Shown here piece after piece: positions 31,754 to 44,507 of a DNA stretch of 64,000 bases; position 1 is the stretch's first letter, and the number at the start of each line of letters is the position of its first letter. The notes under the pieces were generated by a model. It was not told where the DNA came from. It saw only the letters and a list, made by a program, of their open reading frames with translations, and made no database searches. The stretch is from NCBI RefSeq assembly GCF_013363975.1, contig NZ_JABWGN010000001.1, positions 372,001 through 436,000 on the forward strand. Direction: 5' to 3'. The DNA is from Nonomuraea montanisoli (GTDB taxonomy: Bacteria > Actinomycetota > Actinomycetes > Streptosporangiales > Streptosporangiaceae). A program made the position numbers and the translations under genes.

Positions 31754-33958
31754 GTGAGCAAGCTTCTCGATCCACGCAACTGGGCGTCCTGGCGGCCGTT
31801 CGGCCTGGGCCTGCGCAAGCCGAACAACTACCTGGAGCTGCTGAAGGCGTTCCGCGCGGTCAAGGGACGCAGGAGGTACGCCTGGCGCATCCTGACCCAG
31901 GGCACGTGCGACGGCTGCGCGCTCGGCACCAAGGGCATGCGCGACTGGACCATGGACGAGATCCACCTGTGCAACATCAGGCTCCGCCTGCTGCCGCTCA
32001 ACACGATGCCCGCCCTGGACGCCTCGCTGCTGGGCGACGTGTCGGCGCTGGCCGGGCGGCGCAGCGCGGAGCTGCGCGAGCTGGGACGCCTGCCGTACCC
32101 GATGCTGCGCCGCGCGGGCGAGCCGGGCTTCACCCGCCTGACGTGGGACGAGGCGCTGTCGGTCGCGGCGGCCGGGCTGCGCGACGCGCGCTTCGGCGTG
32201 TACCTGACCAGCAGGGGCGTGCCGAACGAGAACTACTACGCCGCGCAGAAGGCCGTGCGGGCGCTCGGCAGCAACAACATCGACAACGCGGCCCGCATCT
32301 GCCACTCGCCCTCGACGGTGGCGCTCAAGCAGACGATCGGCGCGGCGGCCACCACCTGCTCCTACACCGACTGGATCGGCTCCGACCTGATCGTCTTCAT
32401 CGGCTCCAACCCGTCGAACAACCAGCCGGTGGCGATGAAGTACCTCTACCACGCCAAGAAGGCCGGCACCCGGGTGGCCATGGTCAACGCCTACCGCGAG
32501 CCGGGCATGGAGCGGTACTGGGTGCCCTCCAACGCGGAGTCGGCCGTGTTCGGCACGCGGGTCACCGACGAGTTCTTCGGCGTGAACGTGGGCGGCGACA
32601 TCGGCTTCCTCAACGGGGTGCTCAAGCACCTGGTCGAGCGGGGCTGGGTGGACGAGACGTTCGTGGCGGACCGTACGACGGGGTTCGAGCGGGCGCGCGA
32701 GGCGGTCGCCGGGCAGTCGTGGGAGGAGCTGGAGGCGCTGTCGGGCTCCTCGCGCGAGGAGATGCTGCGGCTGGCCCGGCTGCTGGCCGAGGCGAAGTCG
32801 GCGGTGCTGGTGTGGTCGATGGGCGTCACCCAGCACACCTTCGGCGAGGACAACGTGCGGGCGATCGTCAACCTGGCGCTGGCCCGGGGGTTCGTGGGGC
32901 GCGAGCACTGCGGGCTGATGCCGATCCGGGGGCACAGCGGGGTGCAGGGCGGCGCCGAGATGGGCGCGTACGCCACCGGGCTGCCGGGCGGGCTGCCCGT
33001 CACCCCCGAGAACGCCGCGCGGTTCACCGACCTGTGGGGCTTCGAGGTGTCTTCGACGCCCGGCCTGACCGCGACCGACATGATCGACGCGGCCCACGCC
33101 GGCGAGCTGGACGTGCTGGTCTCCAGCGGCGGCAACTTCCTGGAGGTGCTGCCCGACCCCGACTACTGCCGCGAGGCGCTGCGCCGGCCGCGTCTGCGCG
33201 TCCACGTCGACATCGGGCTGTCGTCCCAGATGCTCGCGCCGTCCGAGGGCGACGTGCTGCTGCTGCCCGCGCAGACCCGCTACGAGATGACGGGCGGCGT
33301 GACCGAGACCTCGACCGAGCGCCGGATCATCTTCTCGCCGGAGGTGGAGGGACCCCGGGTGAGCGAGGCGTGGCCGGAGTGGAAGATCTTCACCGAGCTG
33401 GCGGCCCGTGTCCGGCCCGCGCTCGCGCCGAAGGTGCGCTTCACGGGCACGCCCGCGATCCGCGAGGAGATCGAGCGGGCGGTGCCGTTCTACGCGGGCG
33501 TCGCGGGGCTGGGGGCGTTCGGCGACAACGTCCAGTACGGCGGGCGGCGCCTGTTCGCCGACGGCCGGTTCCAGACCCCCGACGGGCTGGCGCGGTTCTC
33601 GGCCGTGCCGCTGCCCGCGCTGGAGCGGCCGGACGGGGCGTTCATGGTGGCCACGCGGCGCGGCAAGCAGTTCAACAGCATGGTCCACGAGCGGATCGAC
33701 GGCTTCAACGGCGCGGCCCGCGAGGCGGTGCTGATGAGCGCCTACGACGCCGACCGGCTCGGCCTGCCCGACGGCACCCCGGTCGAGCTGCGCTCCGGCG
33801 AGCGCTCCTACCGGGGCAGGGTGCTGCGCGCGCCGATCGTGCCGGGCAACCTGCAGATCCACTGGCCCGAGGGCAACGTGCTGCTCGACGAGTCACGCCG
33901 CTCCCCCGACGCCCGGATTCCCGACTACAACGCGATGGTGACGGTGAGCCGGGCATGA
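31754..33958 (+). CDS. FdhF/YdeP-family molybdopterin oxidoreductase
   Basis: 734 residues from GTG 31754 behind GGAGGG. The bis-MGD enzyme pattern is complete in outline: QGTCDGCALGTKGMRDWT near the N-terminus, LTSRGVPNENYYAAQKAVRA, GSNPSNNQPVAM, MGVTQHTFGEDNVRAI, MPIRGHSGVQGGAEMG and the C-terminal cofactor domain. The N-terminus has only CDGC plus one later Cys, not the four-Cys [4Fe-4S] set of true formate dehydrogenase H, which is usual for YdeP. Its reaction is unproven. The fdhD gene overlaps its end by four bases. Confidence 0.88.
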   Translation: MSKLLDPRNWASWRPFGLGLRKPNNYLELLKAFRAVKGRRRYAWRILTQGTCDGCALGTKGMRDWTMDEIHLCNIRLRLLPLNTMPALDASLLGDVSALAGRRSAELRELGRLPYPMLRRAGEPGFTRLTWDEALSVAAAGLRDARFGVYLTSRGVPNENYYAAQKAVRALGSNNIDNAARICHSPSTVALKQTIGAAATTCSYTDWIGSDLIVFIGSNPSNNQPVAMKYLYHAKKAGTRVAMVNAYREPGMERYWVPSNAESAVFGTRVTDEFFGVNVGGDIGFLNGVLKHLVERGWVDETFVADRTTGFERAREAVAGQSWEELEALSGSSREEMLRLARLLAEAKSAVLVWSMGVTQHTFGEDNVRAIVNLALARGFVGREHCGLMPIRGHSGVQGGAEMGAYATGLPGGLPVTPENAARFTDLWGFEVSSTPGLTATDMIDAAHAGELDVLVSSGGNFLEVLPDPDYCREALRRPRLRVHVDIGLSSQMLAPSEGDVLLLPAQTRYEMTGGVTETSTERRIIFSPEVEGPRVSEAWPEWKIFTELAARVRPALAPKVRFTGTPAIREEIERAVPFYAGVAGLGAFGDNVQYGGRRLFADGRFQTPDGLARFSAVPLPALERPDGAFMVATRRGKQFNSMVHERIDGFNGAAREAVLMSAYDADRLGLPDGTPVELRSGERSYRGRVLRAPIVPGNLQIHWPEGNVLLDESRRSPDARIPDYNAMVTVSRA

Positions 33959-34794
33959 GCGAGCGCCCCGGGCCCACCGCCCGCGTCCGCGTCCGGGAGC
34001 TGACCGGCGCGACCGCCCGTGAGCGCCGCGACGACCTGGCCACCGAGGAGCCGCTGGAGATCCGGCTGACCTCGCTCGACGGCGCCCGCCGCACGGTGGC
34101 GATCACCATGCGGACGCCGGGCCACGACTTCGAGCTGGCGGCCGGGTTCCTGCACGCGGAGGGCCTGGTGACGCCGGGCCGCATCGCGGCCATCGGCTAC
34201 TGCACAGACGAGGACGTGCCGCCCGAGGCCCGCTACAACACCGTCACCGTACGGGTGCGCGGACCGATCCCCGACCTGCCGGCGCTGGATCGCCACTTCC
34301 TGACCTCCAGCGCGTGCGGCGTGTGCGGTTCGGCCAGCCTGGACGCGCTGCACGACCGCTGCCGTCCCGTGCCGTCCGGTGACGTCGAGCTGACGCCCGA
34401 GGTGCTGTACGGGCTGCCTGACCGGCTGCGCGCGGCGCAGGGCGTCTTCGGCAAGACGGGCGGGCTGCACGCGGCCGGCCTGTTCACCCCGCAGGGCGAG
34501 GCGCTGGCCGTACGGGAGGACGTGGGCCGGCACAACGCCGTGGACAAGCTGACCGGCTGGGCGGCGCTCGCCGGGCGGCTGCCGCTGGACCGGCACGTGC
34601 TCATGGTCAGCGGCCGGGCCAGTTACGAGATCATGCAGAAGGCGCTGGCGGCCGGGGTGCCGGTGGTGTGCGCGGTGTCCGCGCCGTCGTCGCTGGCCGT
34701 GGACGTGGCCCGGGAGTTCGGGATGACGCTGGTGGGCTTCCTGCGCGGCGAGCGCTGCAACATCTACGCGGGACACGAACGCGTCCGCGTCTGA
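33955..34794 (+). CDS. fdhD: Formate dehydrogenase accessory sulfurtransferase
   Basis: 279 residues, starting in an ATGA overlap with the oxidoreductase. The catalytic loop SSACGVCGSASL holds the two cysteines; GVFGKTGGLHAAGLF and EDVGRHNAVDKLTGWA are family signatures. FdhD passes sulfur from a cysteine desulfurase to the Mo cofactor. Its coupling strongly supports the upstream protein being a Mo/W-bis-MGD enzyme of formate dehydrogenase type. Confidence 0.95.
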   Translation: MSERPGPTARVRVRELTGATARERRDDLATEEPLEIRLTSLDGARRTVAITMRTPGHDFELAAGFLHAEGLVTPGRIAAIGYCTDEDVPPEARYNTVTVRVRGPIPDLPALDRHFLTSSACGVCGSASLDALHDRCRPVPSGDVELTPEVLYGLPDRLRAAQGVFGKTGGLHAAGLFTPQGEALAVREDVGRHNAVDKLTGWAALAGRLPLDRHVLMVSGRASYEIMQKALAAGVPVVCAVSAPSSLAVDVAREFGMTLVGFLRGERCNIYAGHERVRV

Positions 34795-34821
34795 CGGCCG
34801 CCCACGCGCGCCGCCAGCTAG

Positions 34822-34876
34822 TGGAACAAATCATTCCGTTCTGCTATTCTGGAGACAGAACAAAGCGTTCCGTTCC
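34822..34876 (+). promoter_or_regulatory. Promoter with two GAAC-N10-GTTC operators
   Basis: TGGAAC (34822-34827) and TATTCT (34845-34850) are spaced 17 bases, a good sigma-A-like promoter. Two 20-base units, GGAACAAATCATTCCGTTCT (34823-34842) and AGAACAAAGCGTTCCGTTCC (34857-34876), each hold GAAC-N10-GTTC. One covers the -35 and the other the transcript start. GTTCTG/CAGAAC (34838 and 34856) is a third symmetry. This looks like a TetR-type repression site. Confidence 0.7.
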
Positions 34877-34894
34877 TTTCGGAGAGGTGTCAGC

Positions 34895-36004
34895 ATGACC
34901 GCCATCAGCGCCGAGATCCGCCCCTTCCGCGTCGAGATCCCCCAGGCCGAGCTCGACGACCTGCAGACCCGCCTCGCGCTGACCCGCTTCGCCGACGAGA
35001 TCCCCGGCGTCGACCAGGGCGTCGGCGTCGAGCGGGTGCGGCGGCTCGTCACCCGCTGGCGCGCCGGCTTCGACTGGCGCGCCCAGGAGGCCCGCCTCAA
35101 CGCCTTCCCGCAGTTCACCACCGAGATCGACGGCCAGCGGATCCACTTCCTCCACGTCCGCTCCGACAACCCGGACGCCCTGCCGCTCATCCTCACCCAC
35201 GGCTGGCCCGGCTCGATCGCCGAGTACCTCGACGCCGTCGAGCCGCTGTCGCGCCACTACCGCCTGGTCATCCCGTCGCTGCCCGGCTTCGGCTTCTCCG
35301 GCCCGACCACCGAGACCGGCTGGGACAACGTCCGCATCGCCCGCGCCTGGGCGGAGCTCATGGCCCGTCTCGGCTACGACCGCTACGGCGCGGTCGGCAA
35401 CGACGCCGGCTCCATGATCTCCCCCGAGCTGGCCCGCGTCGCCCCGGACCACGTGGTGGGCGTGCACGTGACGCAGATCTTCTCGTTCCCCTCGGGCGAC
35501 CCGGCCGAGTTCGCCGGGCTGAGCGAGGAGGACCAGCAGGGGCTGGCCGTGCTCGACTGGTTCTGGAAGGAGAAGGGCGCCTTCAACGTGCTGCACTCGC
35601 AGCAGCCGCAGACGCTCGCCCACGCCATCGCCGACTCGCCCGCCGGCCTGGTCGGCTGGCTGGCCCAGCTCTTCGACGAGGACCTCGACGACGACTTCGT
35701 GCTGCTGAACGCCGCCATCCACTGGTTCACCGGCACGGCCGGCTCGGCGCTGCGCCTGTACTGGGAGAACGCACGCGCCCAGCAGGGCGGCGAGCAGACG
35801 GGCAAGGAGCCGACGACGGTGCCGATGGCGCTGGCCATGGGCGAGGGCGACTTCAAGTCGATCCGGGCCTTCGCCGAGCGCGACCACGCCGGGATCGTCT
35901 CGTGGAAGACCCTCCCGGCCCCGGCCCACGGCCACTACACGGCCCACACCGCCACGGACGCCCTCACCTCCGACGTCCACGCCTTCTTCGCCGGCCTGAG
36001 CTGA
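34895..36004 (+). CDS. Epoxide hydrolase (EHN plus alpha/beta hydrolase)
   Basis: 369 residues. The epoxide hydrolase N-terminal domain (residues 5-105, IRPFRVEIPQAELDDLQTRL) is followed by an alpha/beta hydrolase with oxyanion motif THGWPGS, nucleophile Asp in GAVGNDAGSMISPELA, and a late His in PAHGHYTAHT. This is the microsomal-type layout. It adds water to epoxides; the physiological substrate is unknown. ATG follows GGAGAGGTGTCAGC. A distinct operator pair upstream implies induction by a small molecule, and no TetR gene lies nearby. Confidence 0.9.
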   Translation: MTAISAEIRPFRVEIPQAELDDLQTRLALTRFADEIPGVDQGVGVERVRRLVTRWRAGFDWRAQEARLNAFPQFTTEIDGQRIHFLHVRSDNPDALPLILTHGWPGSIAEYLDAVEPLSRHYRLVIPSLPGFGFSGPTTETGWDNVRIARAWAELMARLGYDRYGAVGNDAGSMISPELARVAPDHVVGVHVTQIFSFPSGDPAEFAGLSEEDQQGLAVLDWFWKEKGAFNVLHSQQPQTLAHAIADSPAGLVGWLAQLFDEDLDDDFVLLNAAIHWFTGTAGSALRLYWENARAQQGGEQTGKEPTTVPMALAMGEGDFKSIRAFAERDHAGIVSWKTLPAPAHGHYTAHTATDALTSDVHAFFAGLS

Positions 36005-36055
36005 GCGCCGGGTCACCACGTGAGGGAGCCGCCGCTTTTCGGAGCGGCCGGAAGT

Positions 36056-36093
36056 GAGCCCGGTACCCCTCCGGATGGAGGGGTACCGGGCTC
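36056..36093. terminator. 17-bp-stem bidirectional hairpin
   Basis: Arms 36056-36072 and 36077-36093 are exact complements around GGAT; the arm core is GGTACCCCTCC. It lies between the convergent epoxide hydrolase and MFS genes. Confidence 0.9.
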
Positions 36094-36099
36094 GCGGCG

Positions 36100-37287
36100 T
36101 CATGTCTCGGCCTTCTCCCGGGTGGAAGGAGCCGGCTGAGGTGCCGCTGAGGCATGGCGGCGCGCGGTTGTCAGGTGGTGGAGCAGCGCCAAGGTCGTGA
36201 CAGCGGCGGCCGGCAGCCCCAGCGCGGCGGGCGCGATGGCGAACCACTGCTGGGCCAGTCCGCCCAGGCCGCCGCCGAGAGCCATCCCGACGTAGATGGC
36301 CGAGGAGTTGAGGCCGAGCAGGACCGGTGCCGCGGCCGGGCCGAGAGCGATGAGCCGGTGCTGCTGGGGCACGACGACGACGCCCAGGGCCACGCCCCAG
36401 ATCGCGGCCCATGCCAGGGCGGACACGAACGTGGCGGTCGCCACCGGAGTCAGGGCGAGGGCGACGGCGGCGACGGCGAGAGGACCGGTCAACACGCGCG
36501 CGGGGTCGTGCCGGTCGACCAGCCGTCCGGCGACGATGTTCCCGGCCAGGACGCCGATTCCCCACGCCAGCAGGGTGACGGCGAGCAGCGATGCGGAGCC
36601 GCCGGTCGCGTCCCGTAGGGCCGGGCCGATGTAGGTGTAGAGGGTGTAGGCACCGAGGAAGACCAGCATGGTGACGGCCAGCAACGCGAGGACCCGGCCC
36701 TGCCTGAGCGGGCGCAGCCGGTCGCCCAGCGAGGCGGCGGGGAGCGTCACCTTGGGCAGGCCGGCGGCGACACCGAGGGCCGCGACGAGGCCGATCCCGG
36801 CGACGGCCCACAGAGTGATGCGCCAGTCGGTACGGCCGATCAGCGTGCCGAGCGGCAGACCCAGCGCCGTCGCCAGCGTGAGGCCGCCCATCACGAAGGC
36901 CAGGGCCGCGCCTCGGCGTTCCGGGGGCGCGATGGCCCCCGCGGTGCTGGAGGCGGCGGAGTTGATCATTCCGGCCCCGACCGCGGTGACCATGCGGGCG
37001 ATCATCACCACCGCGTAGCCGGCGCCCAGGGCGGTGACGGCGTTGCCGGCCACGAAGACGCTCAACGCGATCAGCAGCGCGGTCCGCCTGTCGAGCCCAC
37101 CGGTGAGCGCGCCCATGACGGGTGCCGACAGGGCCATCACCAGGGCGAACACCGTCACCAACTGCCCGGCGGCGGGAGTGGAGACCCGCAGGTCGGTGGC
37201 GATGGCCGGGAGCAGGCCCGCGATGACGTAGCTGTCGGTGCCGACGGTGAAGGTCGCCAGGGCCAGCGGAAGAAGTCGTTTCAACAC
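36100..37287 (-). CDS. MFS efflux transporter
   Basis: 395 residues with 12 hydrophobic segments. Early motifs TVGTDSYVIAGLLPAIATDL and loop 2-3 GGLDRRTALLIAL mark the DHA1 (AraJ/CmlA-like) drug efflux group. A charged tail ends in STREKAET. It is divergent from an ArsR regulator, with a perfect palindrome between them, so efflux is probably induced when the regulator lets go. The exported compound is unknown. Confidence 0.88.
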   Translation of the reverse strand: MLKRLLPLALATFTVGTDSYVIAGLLPAIATDLRVSTPAAGQLVTVFALVMALSAPVMGALTGGLDRRTALLIALSVFVAGNAVTALGAGYAVVMIARMVTAVGAGMINSAASSTAGAIAPPERRGAALAFVMGGLTLATALGLPLGTLIGRTDWRITLWAVAGIGLVAALGVAAGLPKVTLPAASLGDRLRPLRQGRVLALLAVTMLVFLGAYTLYTYIGPALRDATGGSASLLAVTLLAWGIGVLAGNIVAGRLVDRHDPARVLTGPLAVAAVALALTPVATATFVSALAWAAIWGVALGVVVVPQQHRLIALGPAAAPVLLGLNSSAIYVGMALGGGLGGLAQQWFAIAPAALGLPAAAVTTLALLHHLTTARRHASAAPQPAPSTREKAET

Positions 37288-37342
37288 CGGGTGCTGCCGC
37301 CTTTCCGGAGGAACCTCGGACGTACCGAGGGAACCTTAGGCG

Positions 37343-37366
37343 ATACATGGATGCTTGTCCATGTAT
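37343..37366. promoter_or_regulatory. 9-6-9 palindrome between MFS and ArsR genes
   Basis: ATACATGGA (37343-37351) and TCCATGTAT (37358-37366) are exact complements around TGCTTG. A further CCATG half-site follows. The site is 56 bases from the MFS start and 48 from the ArsR start, as for an autoregulated efflux pair. Confidence 0.75.
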
Positions 37367-37413
37367 CCATGCGTTGGGTAACGTGGCAGGCGTGCGGAAC
37401 ACAGGGGGCGGCG

Positions 37414-37758
37414 ATGCGTGAGGTGTCACAGCCGGCGACCGAGGCCATCCGGCTGGTGGAGGTGCTGCGCGCGCTGGCCGATCCGGTGCGGCTGGACCTC
37501 GTCCTGCGGCTCGACCAGATGGGCGAGGACTTCTGCAACGCGATCGGCGCCGAGATCGACGTGCATCAGACGACTCTGTCGCACCACTACCGGGTGCTGC
37601 GCGAGGCAGGCGTGACGTGGACGAAGGTGCGGGGCCGATCCCGGCTGGTACGCCTGCGGCGAGAGGACCTCGACGCGCTCTTCCCCGGCCTGCTCGACTC
37701 CGTACTGAGCGCACAGCGCCGGGCAGGCGGCACCACGCCCCCCGGCACTGTCGGGTGA
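37414..37758 (+). CDS. ArsR-family winged-helix repressor
   Basis: 114 residues from ATG 37414. Residues 10-85 are a winged helix: VEVLRALADPVRLDLVLRL, the recognition helix VHQTTLSHHYRVLREAG and the wing VRGRSRLVRLRREDL. The single early Cys (EDFCNAIG) does not make the CxC metal site of true ArsR/SmtB, so it probably senses something other than metal. It most likely binds the palindrome next door. Confidence 0.88.
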   Translation: MREVSQPATEAIRLVEVLRALADPVRLDLVLRLDQMGEDFCNAIGAEIDVHQTTLSHHYRVLREAGVTWTKVRGRSRLVRLRREDLDALFPGLLDSVLSAQRRAGGTTPPGTVG

Positions 37759-37765
37759 GACAGGC

Positions 37766-37801
37766 CCTCCGGTGAGCAGTTCACGGACTGCTCACCGGAG
37801 G
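37766..37801. terminator. Bidirectional hairpin between ArsR gene and ppc
   Basis: CCTCCGGTGAGCAGT (37766-37780) and its exact complement (37787-37801) flank a six-base loop, seven bases past the regulator stop and ten before the ppc stop. Confidence 0.85.
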
Positions 37802-37810
37802 CTCCGCGGC

Positions 37811-40480
<2,670 letters not shown>

Positions 40481-40500
40481 CTAATGGACTAGACCACTGC

Positions 40501-42065
40501 TCACGTGGGCTTGGACACGGCGGCCACGAGCTCCGGCATGCGGGCGAACCCGATGGTCGCGCCCAGCCGGCGGCCGAGCGTCTCGATCAGCAGCCCGTAC
40601 ACCGGGGCGACGGCGCACAGCCAGACGAGGCCGAGCGCGATCGGGATCGCGAGCGGCAGCGACAGGGCGAAGATCCCGGCGAACGCCCCCATGGCGGAGG
40701 CGAACGCCTGGCCGCCCTGTCCGGGCGCGGCGCCGGTGAAGGCGTTCATGCGCTCGGGCACCGTGTACGGGATGGTGACGCTGGTGACCGCGCCGACCCC
40801 GAGCCCGACGCCGAGCGCGCCCCAGGCGGCGAGGACGGCCAGGGGGATGGCCCCGGGATGCCCGGTGAACAGCGACCCCGCCACGGCGACGACGACGAGC
40901 AGCGGCGTCGCGGCGACGGCACTGGCCAGGTGCCGTCCGGCCAGGTCGGTGCGGAAGCCCTCCTCGGAGCCGATGGCCATGACGTTCATCCAGAGGGACG
41001 GGCCGTCGATGCCGAAGACGTTGCCCGACTGGAGCGCGATCATGACGGCGGCCATCGAGGTGACCGCGACGGGCAGCCACGGTCCGGCCCCGCCCGGGGT
41101 GTTGTTGCTGAGCGAGAACGCGATCACGCCGCTCACGGCGATGGCGCTGAACCACAGCACCCGGAAGCGCGGCTCCCGCCGGAGGTACTTGAGCTCCTTG
41201 GCGACCACGGCCGCCAGCGGCCCGTCGGGCAGGAACCGGTCGACCAGCCCGCCGCCCTCGCGTACGGAGGCCGCCTGGGTGGAGGCGTCGGGGGTGACCA
41301 GCACCCGGTTCAGCGCCCTGATCCACAGCCAGGCGGCCAGCACGACGAGCAGCGCCACGACGGCGACCTCGGCCAGGCCGGCGAGCCCGCCGTCGGCCAT
41401 CGCATGGGCGAGCAGGCCCGGCGGCGTCCACCTCAGGACGCCCGCCGCGCCGCGCAGCATGGCGCCGGGGTCGCCGAGGTTGGCGTTGAGCAGCAGGTTG
41501 GGGAGCTGGGCGAGCAGGACCACGAACAGGGCGGCCACGGCCAGCAGGTCGCGGCCGCGCCGGGTGCGCAGCGCGCCCGACAGGGACGTGGTGACCAGCC
41601 GGGACAACACCAGGCAGAGGGCGAACTGCAGGAGCACGGCCACCAGCCCGACCAGCACGCCGCCCGGGCCGTCGGCCAGGCCGGCCGGCGCGCCGGCGAC
41701 GACGGCCAGCGTGGCGACCGGCCAGGCGCCGGTGGCCGACGCGGCGAGCAGGCCGGTGGCGAGGTCGCGCGTGCGCAGCGGGAACAGCGCCAGGCGCGCC
41801 GGGTCGAGCGTGTCGTCGAGCCCGAACGCGAGCAGCGGCACCACCAGCCAGCCCACCAGGATGGCGGCGTAGGCCACGATGACGACGTCGGTGGCGACGT
41901 CGCGCGGCGCGAGGCGCACGAGCGTCATGAGGCCGAAGCCGAGCACGGCGATGCCGGCGGCCATGACGAGGGTGAAGACGAAGCCGAGCTTGCGCTGCAG
42001 GTCGCCGCGCAGGGCCCCGGCGATGAGGCGGAGCTTGAGCTGCGCGAACAGCACGGCCGCGCCGA

Positions 42066-42069
<4 letters not shown>
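40501..42069 (-). CDS. ABC exporter permease
   Basis: 522 residues from GTG 42069, in a four-base overlap (GTGA) with the ATPase gene and behind GGGGGAGGAG. About 12 hydrophobic segments fill the protein; a soluble region at residues 270-300 includes [20 protein letters not shown]. It resembles the ABC-2-type permeases that work with a single ATPase. The substrate cannot be inferred. A longer frame running to 42657 overlaps the ATPase and is not the gene. Confidence 0.87.
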
Positions 42070-42860
<791 letters not shown>

Positions 42861-42896
42861 GGATCCACTCTAGGAGGAGGGATTACCCTTGCGCGC

Positions 42897-44480
42897 ATGA
42901 CAGCGGACGCCATACCAGAACTGCCGGACATCCACACCACGGCCGGGAAGATCGCTGATCTGGAGCGGCGGCTGGACGAGGCCGTTCACGCCGGTTCAGC
43001 CGCGGCGGTGGAGAAGCAGCACGCGCGGGGCAAGATGACGGCCCGGGAGCGGGTGCTGGCGCTGCTGGACGAGGACTCGTTCGTGGAGTTCGACGAGTTC
43101 GCCCGGCACCGCTCGACGATGTTCGGGCTGGAGCGGCGCAGGCCGTACGGCGACGGCGTGATCACCGGCTACGGCACCGTGGACGGGCGCCAGGTCTGCG
43201 TGTTCTCGCAGGACGTGACCGTGTTCGGCGGCTCGCTCGGCGAGGTGTACGGCGAGAAGATCGTCAAGGTGCTGGACATGGCGCTGAAGACGGGCTGCCC
43301 GATCATCGGCATCAACGAGGGCGGCGGCGCGCGCATCCAGGAGGGCGTGGTCGCGCTCGGCCTGTACGCGGAGATCTTCAAGCGGAACGTGCACGCCTCC
43401 GGCGTGATCCCGCAGATCTCGCTCATCATGGGCGCCGCGGCGGGCGGCCACGTGTACTCCCCCGCGCTGACGGACTTCGTCGTCATGGTGGACCAGACCT
43501 CGCAGATGTTCATCACCGGCCCGGACGTGATCAAGACGGTGACGGGTGAGGAGGTCACGTTCGAGGAGCTGGGCGGGGCGCACACGCACAACACCAAGTC
43601 GGGTGTGGCCCACTACCAGGCCACCGACGAGGACGACGCGCTGGAGTACGTCAAGGCGCTGCTGTCCTACCTGCCCTCCAACAACCTGGACGAGGCTCCG
43701 GCGTTCGAGGCTGCGGCCGACCTGGAGCCCGATCCGGAGCTCGACACGCTGATCCCCGACTCGGCCAACCAGCCGTACGACATGCACCGGGTGATCGAGC
43801 ACGTGCTGGACGACGGGGAGTTCCTGGAGGTCCAGGCGCTGTTCGCGCCGAACGTGGTGGTCGGGTACGGCCGGCTGGACGGGCAATCGGTGGGCGTGGT
43901 GGCCAACCAGCCCATGCATTTCGCCGGATGTCTGGATATCGACGCCTCCGAGAAGGCTGCCCGATTTATACGAACATGTGATGCATTCAATATCCCAATC
44001 CTGACATTTGTTGATGTTCCAGGATTCCTCCCGGGTACAGATCAGGAATGGAACGGAATCATCCGGCGCGGCGCCAAGCTCCTCTACGCCTACGCCGAGG
44101 CGACCGTCCCGCTCGTCACCGTGATCACCCGCAAGGCGTACGGCGGCGCGTACGACGTCATGGGCTCCAAGCACCTCGGCGCGGACGTCAACCTGGCCTG
44201 GCCGACCGCGCAGATCGCGGTGATGGGCGCCCAGGGCGCGGTCAACATCCTCTACCGGCGCGAGCTGGCGGCGGCCGAGGACCCCGACTCCGAGCGTGCC
44301 CGGCTGGTCACGGAGTACGAGGACACGCTGGCCAACCCCTACATCGCGGCCGAGCGCGGTTACGTGGACGCCGTGATCAAGCCGTCGGAGACCCGCGCCC
44401 AGGTGGTGCGGGCGCTGCGGGCGCTGCGCAACAAGCGTGCCTCGCTCCCCGCCAAGAAGCATGGGAACATCCCGCTTTGA
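42897..44480 (+). CDS. accD: Acyl-CoA (propionyl/acetyl-CoA) carboxylase, carboxyltransferase beta subunit
   Basis: 527 residues from ATG 42897, behind TAGGAGGAGGG. The crotonase-fold halves carry [12 protein letters not shown] and [13 protein letters not shown], and in the second half [27 protein letters not shown] and [17 protein letters not shown]. It moves CO2 from carboxybiotin to an acyl-CoA, giving malonyl- or methylmalonyl-CoA for fatty acids, polyketides or propionate use. Its epsilon partner lies at 45397, now cut off by an inserted TnpB element. Bases 43961-44060 are strongly AT-rich while still encoding the conserved core. Which acyl-CoA is preferred cannot be told here; the gene name follows common actinobacterial use. 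Confidence 0.93.
   Translation: MTADAIPELPDIHTTAGKIADLERRLDEAVHAGSAAAVEKQHARGKMTARERVLALLDEDSFVEFDEFARHRSTMFGLERRRPYGDGVITGYGTVDGRQVCVFSQDVTVFGGSLGEVYGEKIVKVLDMALKTGCPIIGINEGGGARIQEGVVALGLYAEIFKRNVHASGVIPQISLIMGAAAGGHVYSPALTDFVVMVDQTSQMFITGPDVIKTVTGEEVTFEELGGAHTHNTKSGVAHYQATDEDDALEYVKALLSYLPSNNLDEAPAFEAAADLEPDPELDTLIPDSANQPYDMHRVIEHVLDDGEFLEVQALFAPNVVVGYGRLDGQSVGVVANQPMHFAGCLDIDASEKAARFIRTCDAFNIPILTFVDVPGFLPGTDQEWNGIIRRGAKLLYAYAEATVPLVTVITRKAYGGAYDVMGSKHLGADVNLAWPTAQIAVMGAQGAVNILYRRELAAAEDPDSERARLVTEYEDTLANPYIAAERGYVDAVIKPSETRAQVVRALRALRNKRASLPAKKHGNIPL
43961..44060. other. AT-rich codon patch inside the carboxyltransferase gene
   Basis: By direct count 44 of these 100 bases are G or C, against well over 65 per cent on both sides. 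Codons such as TTT, ATA, CGA, ACA, TGT, GAT, GCA, AAT and GTT, rare elsewhere in the window, encode the conserved [20 protein letters not shown] segment. The protein is unbroken. See findings. Confidence 0.85.
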
Positions 44481-44486
44481 CTTCCT

Positions 44487-44507
44487 CCCCACGCCTAAAG
44501 GCGGGGG
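44487..44507 (-). ncRNA. RE hairpin, probable 3' part of omega (reRNA) scaffold
   Basis: CCCC-A-CGCCT (44487-44496) and AGGCG-GGGG (44499-44507) pair around AA. On minus the sequence ends GGGGAGGAAG and then TCAA. In related elements an RNA ending here guides TnpB, with the guide taken from the flanking DNA, which here is the accD 3' end. No expression is shown. Confidence 0.5.

Noticed and set aside
31421..33862. 813-residue minus-strand frame opposite the molybdopterin oxidoreductase
   Set aside because: His/Arg/Val-rich antisense frame, an effect of high GC codon usage.
42996..44492. 498-residue minus-strand frame opposite accD
   Set aside because: No domain; only its short natural-looking part is the complement of the AT-rich patch.
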